Assembly: GCF_900167535.1 (NCBI RefSeq)
Contig: NZ_FUYE01000019.1
Location: forward strand, 61,570 to 125,569
DNA: 64,000 nt
Reading direction: 5' to 3'
Origin: Prosthecobacter debontii
GTDB lineage: Bacteria; Verrucomicrobiota; Verrucomicrobiia; Verrucomicrobiales; Verrucomicrobiaceae
The translations under genes were made by a program, and so were the position numbers. The notes below the pieces were generated by a model. That model was not told the DNA's origin and made no database searches. It saw nothing but the letters and a program-made list of their open reading frames with translations. Every line of letters starts with the position of its first letter. Position 1 is the first letter of the stretch. Of the stretch, positions 27,450-36,427 are shown piece by piece.

Positions 27450-29158
27450 GCGATGCACCGCAGCCCCCTGTCGCCAGCGTTCGCAGGCCCAAGCCATGGC
27501 TCACCTGGATCATGGGAGCGCTGTTTGGGTTGGGCATCCTCTACTGGTGGGCAGGGGAGCGTGTGATCCAGTGGGGGCGCAGCCTCATCGCAGGTCACTA
27601 TGCGGCCCAGGCACAGGCCTCCATTCAGAAGAAAGACTGGGCGACGGCCGGTCAAAATATCGGCCATGCACGGCGCTGGCTGGTGAATGACGCCGCCGTT
27701 CTGCGTGCCTATGCGGATCTTTTGATCGCGACAAACAGCGACCCTGTGAGCCTTCTGCAAGTTCTGCGGGTCCTGGAATCCCAAAACAAAGCCACCTCAG
27801 AAGACCGCCTGCGCATCAGTCAGATTTTCATCTCGCTCGGCCACATCGATGCCGCCCGGGCAGAATACAACAAGCTGCCCACGGCACAGCGAGAGACCCG
27901 TGGTGGCTTGGAGCTTTTAGCCGACCTGCTCCGAGCTGAAGGCCATGTCACTGAATCTGAGAAATTGCTACGTCGTGCCTTGGCCATGGCGCCCGAAGAC
28001 CCTTCCTCGCGTTTACGTCTAGCCATCCTAGACCACCAAAACAGCTTTCCTGAGATCCAGGCCCGCTCTCGCGAGGTCCTCTGGGAAATCGCCCAGGGCC
28101 AGGATGAAAATGCGCTCCGTGCCTTGGAGTTTCTCAGTGCCCAGCCTCAACTCACGGGCGAAGAAGCCGAGAAGCTGTTGAGTTTGATCGAGGCTCACAG
28201 CGGGGCTTCGACACAGCTACGCTACTCCGCGCTCTCCGCCCGTTTCCGAGCCCGCCCCCAAGACCGAGCAGCCCTCCTCGACCGCGAGATCGAGCGTATT
28301 CAAGGTCAAGGGGTGGAAGACCTAGCTCCAGCCCTCCAGTGGCTGCTTCTGGAACATCAACCCGAGCAAGTCATCGCCCTGCTGCCTGACCAACTCTATC
28401 TCAAATCGGCCCAGCTCCTCCACCCTTACCTACTCGCATTGGGCGAGTTGAATCGCTGGCAAGACATCGACACCCTCCTCAGCAGCCCCAAGCCCCTGCC
28501 TGTCGCGACGACCTTCATCCATCTCTGGCGCGCCCGCGCAGCCGAGAAACTCGGGTCCGGCATCGGTTCCATTCGGCATCATCTGGAGTCCGCCTTTGCC
28601 CAGACCGGCCGTGGAGCCAACGAAGGAGCCGCACGCGCCACTGCGGAAGTGGCCGAGCAGATGGGCCAGTGGGATCTCGCAGCGCAATACTACCAGGAGA
28701 CCGCCCAACAGCAGCCGATCAGCCAAGGGACACTCATGGAGAAAGTCTATGAGATGGCCATGCGCGGGCGTGACACTGGCGCGGCGATCAAAGCCGCACG
28801 TCAACTGGCGGAATTGCATCCCGAAAACCTAGTTTACACCCAACGCGCCCTTTATCTGGGCCTAGTGGCGGGTTTTGAAATCGAGACGATCAGCCAGCGC
28901 TTGAATCACGAGATTGCGCCAGGGTCTTACCCTCTCCTGCGTGCCTTGGCGGCCTATCGTCTGGGGAATCTGGACGAAGTCCGTCAGCATTTGATGGCCA
29001 TTAAAGATCCCGATGACCTTCCTGCCGGGCAAAAAGCCGCTCGCGCGGGGTTGTTGTCCGCCTGCGGAGACACAGGCGCCGCCTATCAGATCGCCGAGAC
29101 CATCCCCAGCCCTCTTTTACTGCCAGAAGAGATCCGCTTTCTAAAGCGCGCCCTTTGA
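27446..29158 (+). CDS. Membrane-anchored TPR-repeat protein
   Basis: A 570-aa protein with a short cytoplasmic start, one membrane segment at about residues 18-36 (WLTWIMGALFGLGILYWW) and a long helical domain outside. Tetratricopeptide-like helices recur throughout, for example ISLGHIDAARAEYNKLP, LLRAEGHVTESEKLLRRALAMAPEDPSSRLRL near 140-200 and VAEQMGQWDLAAQYYQETA near 410-430. TPR domains bind other proteins or peptides. It overlaps the tandem FGE gene by 4 bp and converges on the kinase gene 32 bp further on, so a shared envelope signalling or assembly role is plausible but inferred. Confidence 0.75.
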   Translation: MSDAPQPPVASVRRPKPWLTWIMGALFGLGILYWWAGERVIQWGRSLIAGHYAAQAQASIQKKDWATAGQNIGHARRWLVNDAAVLRAYADLLIATNSDPVSLLQVLRVLESQNKATSEDRLRISQIFISLGHIDAARAEYNKLPTAQRETRGGLELLADLLRAEGHVTESEKLLRRALAMAPEDPSSRLRLAILDHQNSFPEIQARSREVLWEIAQGQDENALRALEFLSAQPQLTGEEAEKLLSLIEAHSGASTQLRYSALSARFRARPQDRAALLDREIERIQGQGVEDLAPALQWLLLEHQPEQVIALLPDQLYLKSAQLLHPYLLALGELNRWQDIDTLLSSPKPLPVATTFIHLWRARAAEKLGSGIGSIRHHLESAFAQTGRGANEGAARATAEVAEQMGQWDLAAQYYQETAQQQPISQGTLMEKVYEMAMRGRDTGAAIKAARQLAELHPENLVYTQRALYLGLVAGFEIETISQRLNHEIAPGSYPLLRALAAYRLGNLDEVRQHLMAIKDPDDLPAGQKAARAGLLSACGDTGAAYQIAETIPSPLLLPEEIRFLKRAL

Positions 29159-29190
29159 ACCCGAGGAATTCGCAACGCAATGAGGTCGGC

Positions 29191-31614
29191 CTACTGCACC
29201 ACCTTCATCCACCGAGTGCGGAAGTCCCGATTTTCCTCCATCAACTGAGCAGCCACAGTCGCCGAGAGATTGTGCAATCCCGTCACCCGGGCAAAGACCG
29301 CAATGCGCTCCTGCCGCTGATAGTAGTCGGTGCTATCCGTGGTCTGCTCGGCAAAGTATTGCGCTGCATCCAGCAGTGTTTCCGGTGCGAGCGTGTTGAG
29401 CGGGAGATTCAAGACGCCACGATCCAGGCTAATGGTCACCTGGTTCAAATCCGCACTGGTGATCTTGCCTTCCAAGGTACTACCAGCCACCCGTTGAAGT
29501 TTCCCTTGATAGCCATTGACGGCAATGTCTCGGAAGAGTTGATCGAGAAAAGCCTGCCCTTGCTCATAAAGATAGCGCCGGCCTTCTAAGGCAGACTGCA
29601 CCTCGGGCGATTGGAAACGCACATCCTTGAGGAGTTCCACCACCCGCGTGTAGTCATACCCTTGGACGAGTGAAGGCAAGATCGACGTGATTTCCGCAAG
29701 CTGCGACAATTCACGCTCTCTCAACACCCGGTCTGCCGCCATCTGAGCACGCTGCTGCTCCAGCCGGAGACGGTTGAGCTCTCGCTTCAAGTCTTCTTCC
29801 CGACGGGCCAGGGCCTGTTTAAGAGCGCCTCCATTGCTCAGCTTCTCCCGCGCTTTTTTCACGGTGGCTAGGGCGGCACGACAGCTCTCCAAATCGGTCG
29901 GCTCTGCCACCTCCAAAACGCTTTTAGCGACTGCGAGATCCTTCACATACAGGCTGTAGATGGAGCGGTAGCCCTGCACCCACTCCAGAGAGGTGGCGCT
30001 GCCTCCGATCGGCACATCCGCCAGATGGGCGGCAAAGTAATCCAACTCCGCTTTTCCCAGCATGGCATCGCCAAAGTGCCACTCGGCCAAGCCCTGCATG
30101 AGATAACCCAGCACGGACTCCTGCGTGGTGCTGTATTGAAGCGAATCCAAAGACGCACCTAACCCCAAGTTGTTTCCCATCCGAGAGCCCAGACTCTTAA
30201 AGAATCCGGCCAGTTCAGCGGTGACGAGACTGTTCCCCTCCCCCGTATCCTCGGCCATCTTCTTCAGATGATTGACGGCGTTCTCTTTCTGGTTCAGCAC
30301 AATGCTGCACAGAGCCGCATTGAAGCGCGCCCAGTTGCGCGTAGGCTGACGGGTATCGCCGGATTCCACCAGCCTCTCAAACTGATGCCGCGCTTCTGAA
30401 AAGCGCTTCTTATTGAGCATGATTTCCCGGGCATCCAGGAATCTCTCCGCCACCGTGCGGCGGCCTGCCTGGAGGGCGGTGCCGCCATCCCCACTCAGGT
30501 CTGTATCGGTGGTCTCCACCACTTCTGTGATGGAGGCCGCCACACGATCTCCCGTGCTGCGGACTAACCAGCCGACCCCGAAGGCCAAGACCAAGGCTGC
30601 CGCAGCGGCAATCAACCATCGAGCTTTACGGCTGCGGAATCTTCCCCCGTAGGTCTGTCCCACCAGCCCCTCGGCCAGTTTCAGCTCTTCCACCGTCTCA
30701 TCGTAGTTCGCACAGCGTTCCTGTGGGCGAAATGCAACCATCCGATTCACCACGTGGATCGTCCGTGGGGCGAAGCGGAGGCCACTGTCTTCCAGGGCCA
30801 CACGCCGACATTTGATCATGCGCAGTTCCTGAATGTTGTTCGACTCCGCCTTATGCGGTGGCCGGCCCGTTAGAGCATGGAAAAGGGTCGCTCCGAGGCT
30901 GAAGATGTCACTGCGGTAGTCTTCTCGGTTATCAATGATCTTCTCAGGCGCCACGTAGTAAGGCGTCGCCCAAATTTCACTGGACGAGTCGGGGCCACGT
31001 TCGACAAACAGGGCCAGACCAAAGTCCACCACCTTAGACGTGCCTGTCTCCGTGAAGAGAATGTTCGCCGGCTTCACATCCCGGTGGATCAGCCCCAGTT
31101 GCTGAGCTGCCCGTAAGCCTTCCGCCACCTCACGCCCGATGCGCAGAGCTTCCTCTTCTTTGATGGTGCCCTCTTTACGAATGCGCTGCTCCAGACTCCC
31201 CCCATTCACCAGTTCCATGGCAATGTAGAAGTAGCCCTGATCATACCCCACCGAGTAGAGCTTGATCACGTTGGGGTGATTCACATTCGCGGTGATCAGC
31301 GCCTCTTGACGAAACTGCTCCACCCGGCTGGCATCACGGCTGTATTGGCGGTTCAGAATCTTCAGCGCCACCCGGCGACCCAGAGTCTCGTCCTCCGCCT
31401 CGAACACCCGGCTCATCCCGCCCTCACCGATCTGCCGCACGATGACGAAGTGGTCAAACTTCCGGCGCACACGCACCATCTGACCGCAGAAAGGGCACTT
31501 CAGCTTCGTGAACGGCTCTAGCGATGTCACATCAATCTGGTTCTGACAGACGGGACATGTGCTGAGGTAAGACTGTTCGGGAACTGGAATCACTGAGGGT
31601 TTATGCCTTTTCAC
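29191..31614 (-). CDS. Transmembrane Ser/Thr protein kinase with N-terminal zinc ribbon
   Basis: An 807-aa Hanks-type kinase, GTG start at 31614. Residues C20, C23, C40 and C43 form a zinc-ribbon-like CPVC...CPFC pair. The kinase domain (about 55-315) is complete: GEGGMSRVF P-loop at 63-71, ATP-binding K85, H177-R178-D179 with K181 and N184, D197-F-G, and A222-P-E. A single membrane helix spans about 333-351. The remaining 450 residues, probably periplasmic, contain helical repeats and a long charged coiled coil near 600-640, where Arg/Glu dominate. This is the PknB-like layout common in Planctomycetes and Verrucomicrobia. Substrate unknown; the FGE/TPR pair next door is a candidate partner. 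Confidence 0.9.
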   Translation of the reverse strand: MKRHKPSVIPVPEQSYLSTCPVCQNQIDVTSLEPFTKLKCPFCGQMVRVRRKFDHFVIVRQIGEGGMSRVFEAEDETLGRRVALKILNRQYSRDASRVEQFRQEALITANVNHPNVIKLYSVGYDQGYFYIAMELVNGGSLEQRIRKEGTIKEEEALRIGREVAEGLRAAQQLGLIHRDVKPANILFTETGTSKVVDFGLALFVERGPDSSSEIWATPYYVAPEKIIDNREDYRSDIFSLGATLFHALTGRPPHKAESNNIQELRMIKCRRVALEDSGLRFAPRTIHVVNRMVAFRPQERCANYDETVEELKLAEGLVGQTYGGRFRSRKARWLIAAAAALVLAFGVGWLVRSTGDRVAASITEVVETTDTDLSGDGGTALQAGRRTVAERFLDAREIMLNKKRFSEARHQFERLVESGDTRQPTRNWARFNAALCSIVLNQKENAVNHLKKMAEDTGEGNSLVTAELAGFFKSLGSRMGNNLGLGASLDSLQYSTTQESVLGYLMQGLAEWHFGDAMLGKAELDYFAAHLADVPIGGSATSLEWVQGYRSIYSLYVKDLAVAKSVLEVAEPTDLESCRAALATVKKAREKLSNGGALKQALARREEDLKRELNRLRLEQQRAQMAADRVLRERELSQLAEITSILPSLVQGYDYTRVVELLKDVRFQSPEVQSALEGRRYLYEQGQAFLDQLFRDIAVNGYQGKLQRVAGSTLEGKITSADLNQVTISLDRGVLNLPLNTLAPETLLDAAQYFAEQTTDSTDYYQRQERIAVFARVTGLHNLSATVAAQLMEENRDFRTRWMKVVQ

Positions 31615-31691
31615 AGGCTGTTTACTTCCATCGCAGGGGAAATGCCAGAAATTACAGATTGCCTAATTTATTCGAATCATGACTATGTGAG

Positions 31692-32597
31692 GTGGATTGG
31701 ACCATCACAGAGCAGAGCGACATCGGACAACGGCTGGATAAACATCTGGCAGGCAAGCTTCCTGACCTATCTCGGTCACGGTTGCAAGATTTAGTTCGCG
31801 ACGGACACGTGACTCTGAACGGACGCCCAACCAAAGCCAGCACTGCCTTGAAAGCTGGAGATGCCGTCTCCATCACCATTCCTGAGGCTACCCCTGTGGA
31901 AGTCGTTGCTCAGGACATCCCACTGGAGATTCTTTTCGAGGACAAGGACATCCTCGTCCTGAACAAACCCCCGGGTCTCGTCGTGCATCCTGCGGCCGGA
32001 AACCCAGACGGCACGCTGGTCAATGCGCTCCTCCATCACTGCGATGACCTCAGCGGGATCGGTGGCGAAATGCGCCCCGGCATCGTCCACCGTCTGGATA
32101 AGGACACCAGCGGCTGCATGGTCGTTGCCAAGAACGACATCGCCCACCGCCGCCTCACCGAAGCCTTTTCTGAACGTCGTCTGAGCAAAATCTACCTCGC
32201 GGCCATCAACGGCGTGCCCAAAGATAAAAGCGGCCGCATCCAGAACATGATCGGCCGCCACCCCGTGGATCGCAAACGCATGGCCATCCTTTACGATGGA
32301 GCCGGGAAGGAAGCCGTCACCGAGTGGGAACAGCTCTCCGTTTATAAAGACGCCGCTCTCATCCGCTGCAAATTGCTCACAGGCCGCACCCACCAGATCC
32401 GCGTGCATATGAAGGAAAGCCTCGGCTTCCCCATCCTCGGCGACCCCATCTACGGCCACCCCAGCCGCCAAAAAGTGCCCACCACCCGCCTCATGCTCCA
32501 CGCCTGGAAGCTCAGCTTTCACCATCCGATTCATGACCAGCCGCTCAAGTTCGAAGCGACTGTGCCCGTGGAGTATGGACCGTGGATGGCGAAGTAA
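31692..32597 (+). CDS. RluA/RluD-family pseudouridine synthase
   Basis: A 301-aa protein with an N-terminal S4 RNA-binding domain (residues about 10-70: RLDKHLAGKLPDLSRSRLQ, VTLNGRPTKAS) and the RluA catalytic domain. Seen are ILVLNKPPGLVVHPA, the catalytic Asp motif HRLDKDTSG, RLSKIYLA and GRTHQIRVHM, which define RluA/C/D enzymes. It isomerises uridines of 23S rRNA; the S4 domain and length best match RluD. The start is GTG 31692, since the nearby ATG at 31685 is followed at once by a stop. It is divergent from the kinase gene. Confidence 0.9.
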   Translation: MDWTITEQSDIGQRLDKHLAGKLPDLSRSRLQDLVRDGHVTLNGRPTKASTALKAGDAVSITIPEATPVEVVAQDIPLEILFEDKDILVLNKPPGLVVHPAAGNPDGTLVNALLHHCDDLSGIGGEMRPGIVHRLDKDTSGCMVVAKNDIAHRRLTEAFSERRLSKIYLAAINGVPKDKSGRIQNMIGRHPVDRKRMAILYDGAGKEAVTEWEQLSVYKDAALIRCKLLTGRTHQIRVHMKESLGFPILGDPIYGHPSRQKVPTTRLMLHAWKLSFHHPIHDQPLKFEATVPVEYGPWMAK

Positions 32598-32727
32598 GCC
32601 GTCTTCAGCCTACCAAAGAGCAGTACGTCACCATTCGGTGCTTGAAGACTTGTGTTTACTCGGCCCAAGCTGACTCATAATTTTCCCGCAAGTTCAAAAC
32701 CCAAGCGGACACTTTAGGGGTAAAGCC

Positions 32728-35460
32728 ATGACACCGCTTCTCCATAACATCACCAATGTCGATCTCGCGGCCTTGCGGGATGGGATGACCTCTGAGATCT
32801 GCACCCGCCTAGTCGAGCAGCATCGAGGGCTGGTGATGGCCGCCTGCTGCCGCATTCTCAGGGACTCCTCTCTAGCAGAAGATGCCGCGCAGGAGACCTT
32901 CCTCCTCCTGACAAAAAAAGCTCGCCATTTGCCGCCGCAGACCTCCCTACCTGGGTGGCTCTACCAGACCGCCTGCCGCACCGCACTTAATCTTCAACGG
33001 CAAGCTCGGCGTCGCCGCGTCCGTGAATCCTCTCCCGAGGCCGCAGACTCCACCCTGCCCCAGGCTCCCTCAGAGCAATGGAGTGAACTGGAGGCACATC
33101 TCGATGAAGCCATGCTTAAGCTGACTCAGCGGCAGCGTGACCTCGTCATCCAGTGTTACTTTGAAAACCAACCTCAGCGGGCAGCCGCTCAGGCTCTGGG
33201 TATCTCTGAAACGGTGGTCAGTCGCGAGTTGGCCCGTGCCATCGAATCTCTCCGACGCTTCCTCGCTAAGCGCGGCGTTGGGATCAGTGGAGCCACTCTC
33301 GTCGCGCTACTCTCCACACATGCAGCCAAAGGCGTCGCCCTGAGCGCAACGCCCCTTTTAGTTTCTGCCATGATGGCAACTGCCAAAGCTGGGGCGTCGG
33401 CCTCTGTGGCAACATTTACAGGTCAAATCCTTGCGTTGACTACAGCTATGAAGTTGCCCCTCAGCGCAGCCACCACTCTTTTGCTCGTCCTAGCAGGCTA
33501 TGATCTCGCCTCTTCAGACTCGTCCTTGATGTATTGGTTGACGGGAGCTTCCCACTCTGAGCCCCCCGCTGGAGTAAATTCGAAGCATGGACAGAACTCA
33601 AGGCTGTCTCTCTCTGCCGATGAAAAAGCCAAGTGGCTGGCTGAAGCACGTGACATCTGGGCAGGAGCGCCTCGGATACCCCAACAGCGACTCCAACAGT
33701 TGATGAGCCAATTTCTCACCGAATCAGATCCCGAGAAACAGTTCCCCATCCTCCAAGACATGGGCATCAAGATCCAGCGATCCGCGTTCGATCAACTCGT
33801 CACCACTCGTACCTCCGCTCCTGCGCAATCGTATCAGGCCAATTTCCACCTGCTGAAAAGCCTTTGGAAAGAGTTCATCCGTGCCCATCCCCGCGAGGCC
33901 GTGGCCTGGGCTTATGCCACAAGTGGTTATACCAGCAAGGATCTGAACGAGCTAGATACCGTTCTTGCCATCAGCGCCCCGAGCCAACGACGGAACGTCG
34001 CCGCATGGGCCGCCTTCATGGAGACCAGTCCAGATCCGCGCATCCCCGCACATGCTCAACTCTGGTTGGAGGAGTGGGATCATCCCGGCAGCATCTGGGC
34101 CAAAGCCAAAGAGGTGGGTATTGAAGACACCACGATCGGTGGTTATCTAAAGACCATCATCACAGACGAGGCGTCCAGCCGATCACTGCCCCTCTTGTTA
34201 GGCAGTCCGGACGCCGCTTTCAAGAGCCACCACATCTTGGCCCTGGTCCCCCGCTTGACGACTGAGCAACTTCTGGAGCTGGCGGATCAACACTTCACTC
34301 AAGATGCAGAGGTAGCCAATCTCCTGCGTGCAACAGCAGGGGATCCCACCGCTTCATTCGAGGGCGCACATGCTTTTCTGCTAAAATCCACCGACCCCGA
34401 CCCGTCCAAATACGACCGAACCTATGCGGACTGGGCCATCGAATGCGCCCGCACCCTCTACAAGCAATGGCTCAAGCTCGATCCGACGGCGGTTCTCAAC
34501 CCCATGTTGATCAGCAGCAATCGAGCCTACCAAGAGGCACTCTTTTCGGAAGGAGTGCGCTCGGGTAACTTCACTGAAGACGCCGTTTTACAATGGCTCT
34601 CTGAAACGGAGCCCAGCACGCGAGACGTGTATCTGGCGACCTTTTATAGCGCTCAGGAAGCCGATGATCCTGAGAGAACTCTGCGCCGGATCACTCAATC
34701 CAACGCCATCGAAGATCAAGTCACAGCGGCGAAAGCCATTCTCGGCCATTGGGCGAGGACCAGACCGGAAGCCGCCGCCACTTGGATTGAGGGGTTGCCT
34801 GTGGGTGCTGATCGTCAAGAACTCGCGGCAGAAGTCGCCTCCATCTGGGTCGGCTCACACCCCAAGGAAGCTCTGGCCTATGTCCAGCAACAGGGACTAG
34901 GACTGGATGCCTTGGTTGGTAGCTTGGCCTTTGCACTCCGGAATCAATCCGAAGTCTCCATTCAGCCCCTCCTACAGCCATTTCGAGAAGATCCCGACCA
35001 TGACAAAGTGATCGTGATGACTGCGGGTTACCGACTTCCTAGCCAGCCCGATGCCGCCTTTCGATTCATGGCGGATCATGCCGTCGGCGACTGGCAGGAA
35101 ATGGCGGTCACAGAGATTGCTCGTTGGCTCGAACTTCACGATAGTCGATCCGAGTCCTTTGCCCAGGCCCTGAGCGCGCAAGATCTCACATCAGTCTCCC
35201 AAGAACGCCTCCAAACTCTGGCGGAGCGATACATTCGAAACTTAGCTCAACAGGACCAGCTTGAAGAAGCCCTCGACTGGACCCTCTCTCTACCCGTGCA
35301 GGCAGCTTCCCAGGCCCGATCATCCGCCGCACAGTTTGCTCCTCAGAACATCCCTTACCAAACCAAGATGCGGGCATGGATCCAGAAAGCCACCCTTCCC
35401 GCCGAAGAGAAAAGCGCATTGTTCGCCATCATTGATCCCCACAAAAGGAAAGGAAGTTAG
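32728..35460 (+). CDS. ECF sigma factor fused to a membrane segment and a long helical-repeat domain
   Basis: A 910-aa protein. Residues about 25-100 are sigma-70 region 2 (LRDSSLAEDAAQETFLLL, then PGWLYQTACRTALN) and about 125-180 region 4 (LTQRQRDLVIQCYFE, then an AAAQALGISETVVSRELARA helix-turn-helix). Hydrophobic stretches at about 185-260 could form one or two membrane helices. The last 600 residues are helical repeats rich in W and A, such as HPREAVAWAYATSG and HPKEALAYVQQQG. Typical ECF factors have about 190 aa. I infer a sigma factor tethered to the membrane with a sensory periplasmic tail. A GGGG ribosome-binding site precedes ATG 32728. No anti-sigma gene is adjacent. Confidence 0.85.
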   Translation: MTPLLHNITNVDLAALRDGMTSEICTRLVEQHRGLVMAACCRILRDSSLAEDAAQETFLLLTKKARHLPPQTSLPGWLYQTACRTALNLQRQARRRRVRESSPEAADSTLPQAPSEQWSELEAHLDEAMLKLTQRQRDLVIQCYFENQPQRAAAQALGISETVVSRELARAIESLRRFLAKRGVGISGATLVALLSTHAAKGVALSATPLLVSAMMATAKAGASASVATFTGQILALTTAMKLPLSAATTLLLVLAGYDLASSDSSLMYWLTGASHSEPPAGVNSKHGQNSRLSLSADEKAKWLAEARDIWAGAPRIPQQRLQQLMSQFLTESDPEKQFPILQDMGIKIQRSAFDQLVTTRTSAPAQSYQANFHLLKSLWKEFIRAHPREAVAWAYATSGYTSKDLNELDTVLAISAPSQRRNVAAWAAFMETSPDPRIPAHAQLWLEEWDHPGSIWAKAKEVGIEDTTIGGYLKTIITDEASSRSLPLLLGSPDAAFKSHHILALVPRLTTEQLLELADQHFTQDAEVANLLRATAGDPTASFEGAHAFLLKSTDPDPSKYDRTYADWAIECARTLYKQWLKLDPTAVLNPMLISSNRAYQEALFSEGVRSGNFTEDAVLQWLSETEPSTRDVYLATFYSAQEADDPERTLRRITQSNAIEDQVTAAKAILGHWARTRPEAAATWIEGLPVGADRQELAAEVASIWVGSHPKEALAYVQQQGLGLDALVGSLAFALRNQSEVSIQPLLQPFREDPDHDKVIVMTAGYRLPSQPDAAFRFMADHAVGDWQEMAVTEIARWLELHDSRSESFAQALSAQDLTSVSQERLQTLAERYIRNLAQQDQLEEALDWTLSLPVQAASQARSSAAQFAPQNIPYQTKMRAWIQKATLPAEEKSALFAIIDPHKRKGS

Positions 35461-35551
35461 CGGGCCCATTGGCGAACATCCGCAGGCACTGATGGGAAGC
35501 CATTGAGGAATGGTTGTGAAGCGAGGCTCGGATCTCGATGATACAAAACAC

Positions 35552-35570
35552 AAGCTCCCATCATGAGCTT
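35552..35570. terminator. Small inverted repeat in the convergent gap, possible weak terminator
   Basis: The perfect 6-bp arms AAGCTC and GAGCTT flank a 7-nt loop between two convergent genes (ends at 35460 and 35597). On the minus strand it is followed by GTGTTTTG, a poor U-tract, so a termination role is only possible. Confidence 0.3.
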
Positions 35571-35596
35571 CCCAGAAGCGATCAAATGAAACGACT

Positions 35597-36427
35597 CTAG
35601 TTTCCCCAGGCCTGGGCGTTGCCCTGTTTGATGGCGGTCAATTGAGCCTCCGTCAGTTCCGACTCCTCCAGCTTCAACAGCGCAGATTCGGCATAGAAAA
35701 AGGGGGCATGACTGCCGAAGACCAAGCGATCTGCCGGCCAGTGCTGAAGTAGATTTTCCACACCGCCCACTCCCTCAATCATGGCCATGTCAATCCAGAG
35801 GTCTGGCAGTCCGCGTAACACGGTTTGAGCCATGACCGCATTGGCATTCAGGATCATGATCCGGGCCTCTGGGACTTGTTTCAATAAGGCAGCCAGCGGT
35901 TTAAAATCCACGGGCTTCACTTGGAGCAGCGGGTGTTGGGTGCGCATGTCTTCCATCTGAGCCACGATCTGCACCCGCATCCCAGCCGCTGTCGCTTCCT
36001 CCATCAACCTAACCAAGGATGCATCACTCAAAGTGTAGCCATGATAACCCGGATAAAGGCGTAGCATTTGAAGCCCATGCTCCTCCCGACAGCGGCGCAG
36101 ATCATCCAGCCAACCTGGTAAACCGGGATGCACCACACCGACAGGCTTCAGACGCCCCGCACAACGCGCCACATGGCGTGCATTCACAGCGGTCAGATCA
36201 CGCTGGAGTAGAGCTTCAAAGGGAGCTACCCAAGCTTCCTGGATGTTTCGATCCCGCAGAAAATCTTCCGTGATAGGCAGCAAGCGGCGATTTGGATGCT
36301 CACCCAGATGGGCATTGCAATCGACGATGCGAGACTGCACCGGAGTTGCTGTCGAGGTCAGCATCGGTAACGCGGCGAGAGCTGCACTCCGGCTTAGAAA
36401 ATGACGACGAGAAACGCCTGGCTTCAT
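35597..36427 (-). CDS. Tat-exported amidohydrolase-fold protein with degenerate metal site
   Basis: A 276-aa protein beginning with a twin-arginine signal (SRRHFLSRSAALAALPMLTS). The rest is an amidohydrolase-2 TIM barrel: IVDCNAHLG after strand 1 and LVFGSHAPFFYAESALLKLE near the end. In catalytic relatives these positions are D-x-H-x-H and G-T-D; here the first metal-binding His is Asn and the final Asp is His. Metal binding is therefore doubtful or altered. It overlaps the preceding amidohydrolase gene by 4 bp (ATGA). Substrate unknown. Confidence 0.75.
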   Translation of the reverse strand: MKPGVSRRHFLSRSAALAALPMLTSTATPVQSRIVDCNAHLGEHPNRRLLPITEDFLRDRNIQEAWVAPFEALLQRDLTAVNARHVARCAGRLKPVGVVHPGLPGWLDDLRRCREEHGLQMLRLYPGYHGYTLSDASLVRLMEEATAAGMRVQIVAQMEDMRTQHPLLQVKPVDFKPLAALLKQVPEARIMILNANAVMAQTVLRGLPDLWIDMAMIEGVGGVENLLQHWPADRLVFGSHAPFFYAESALLKLEESELTEAQLTAIKQGNAQAWGN

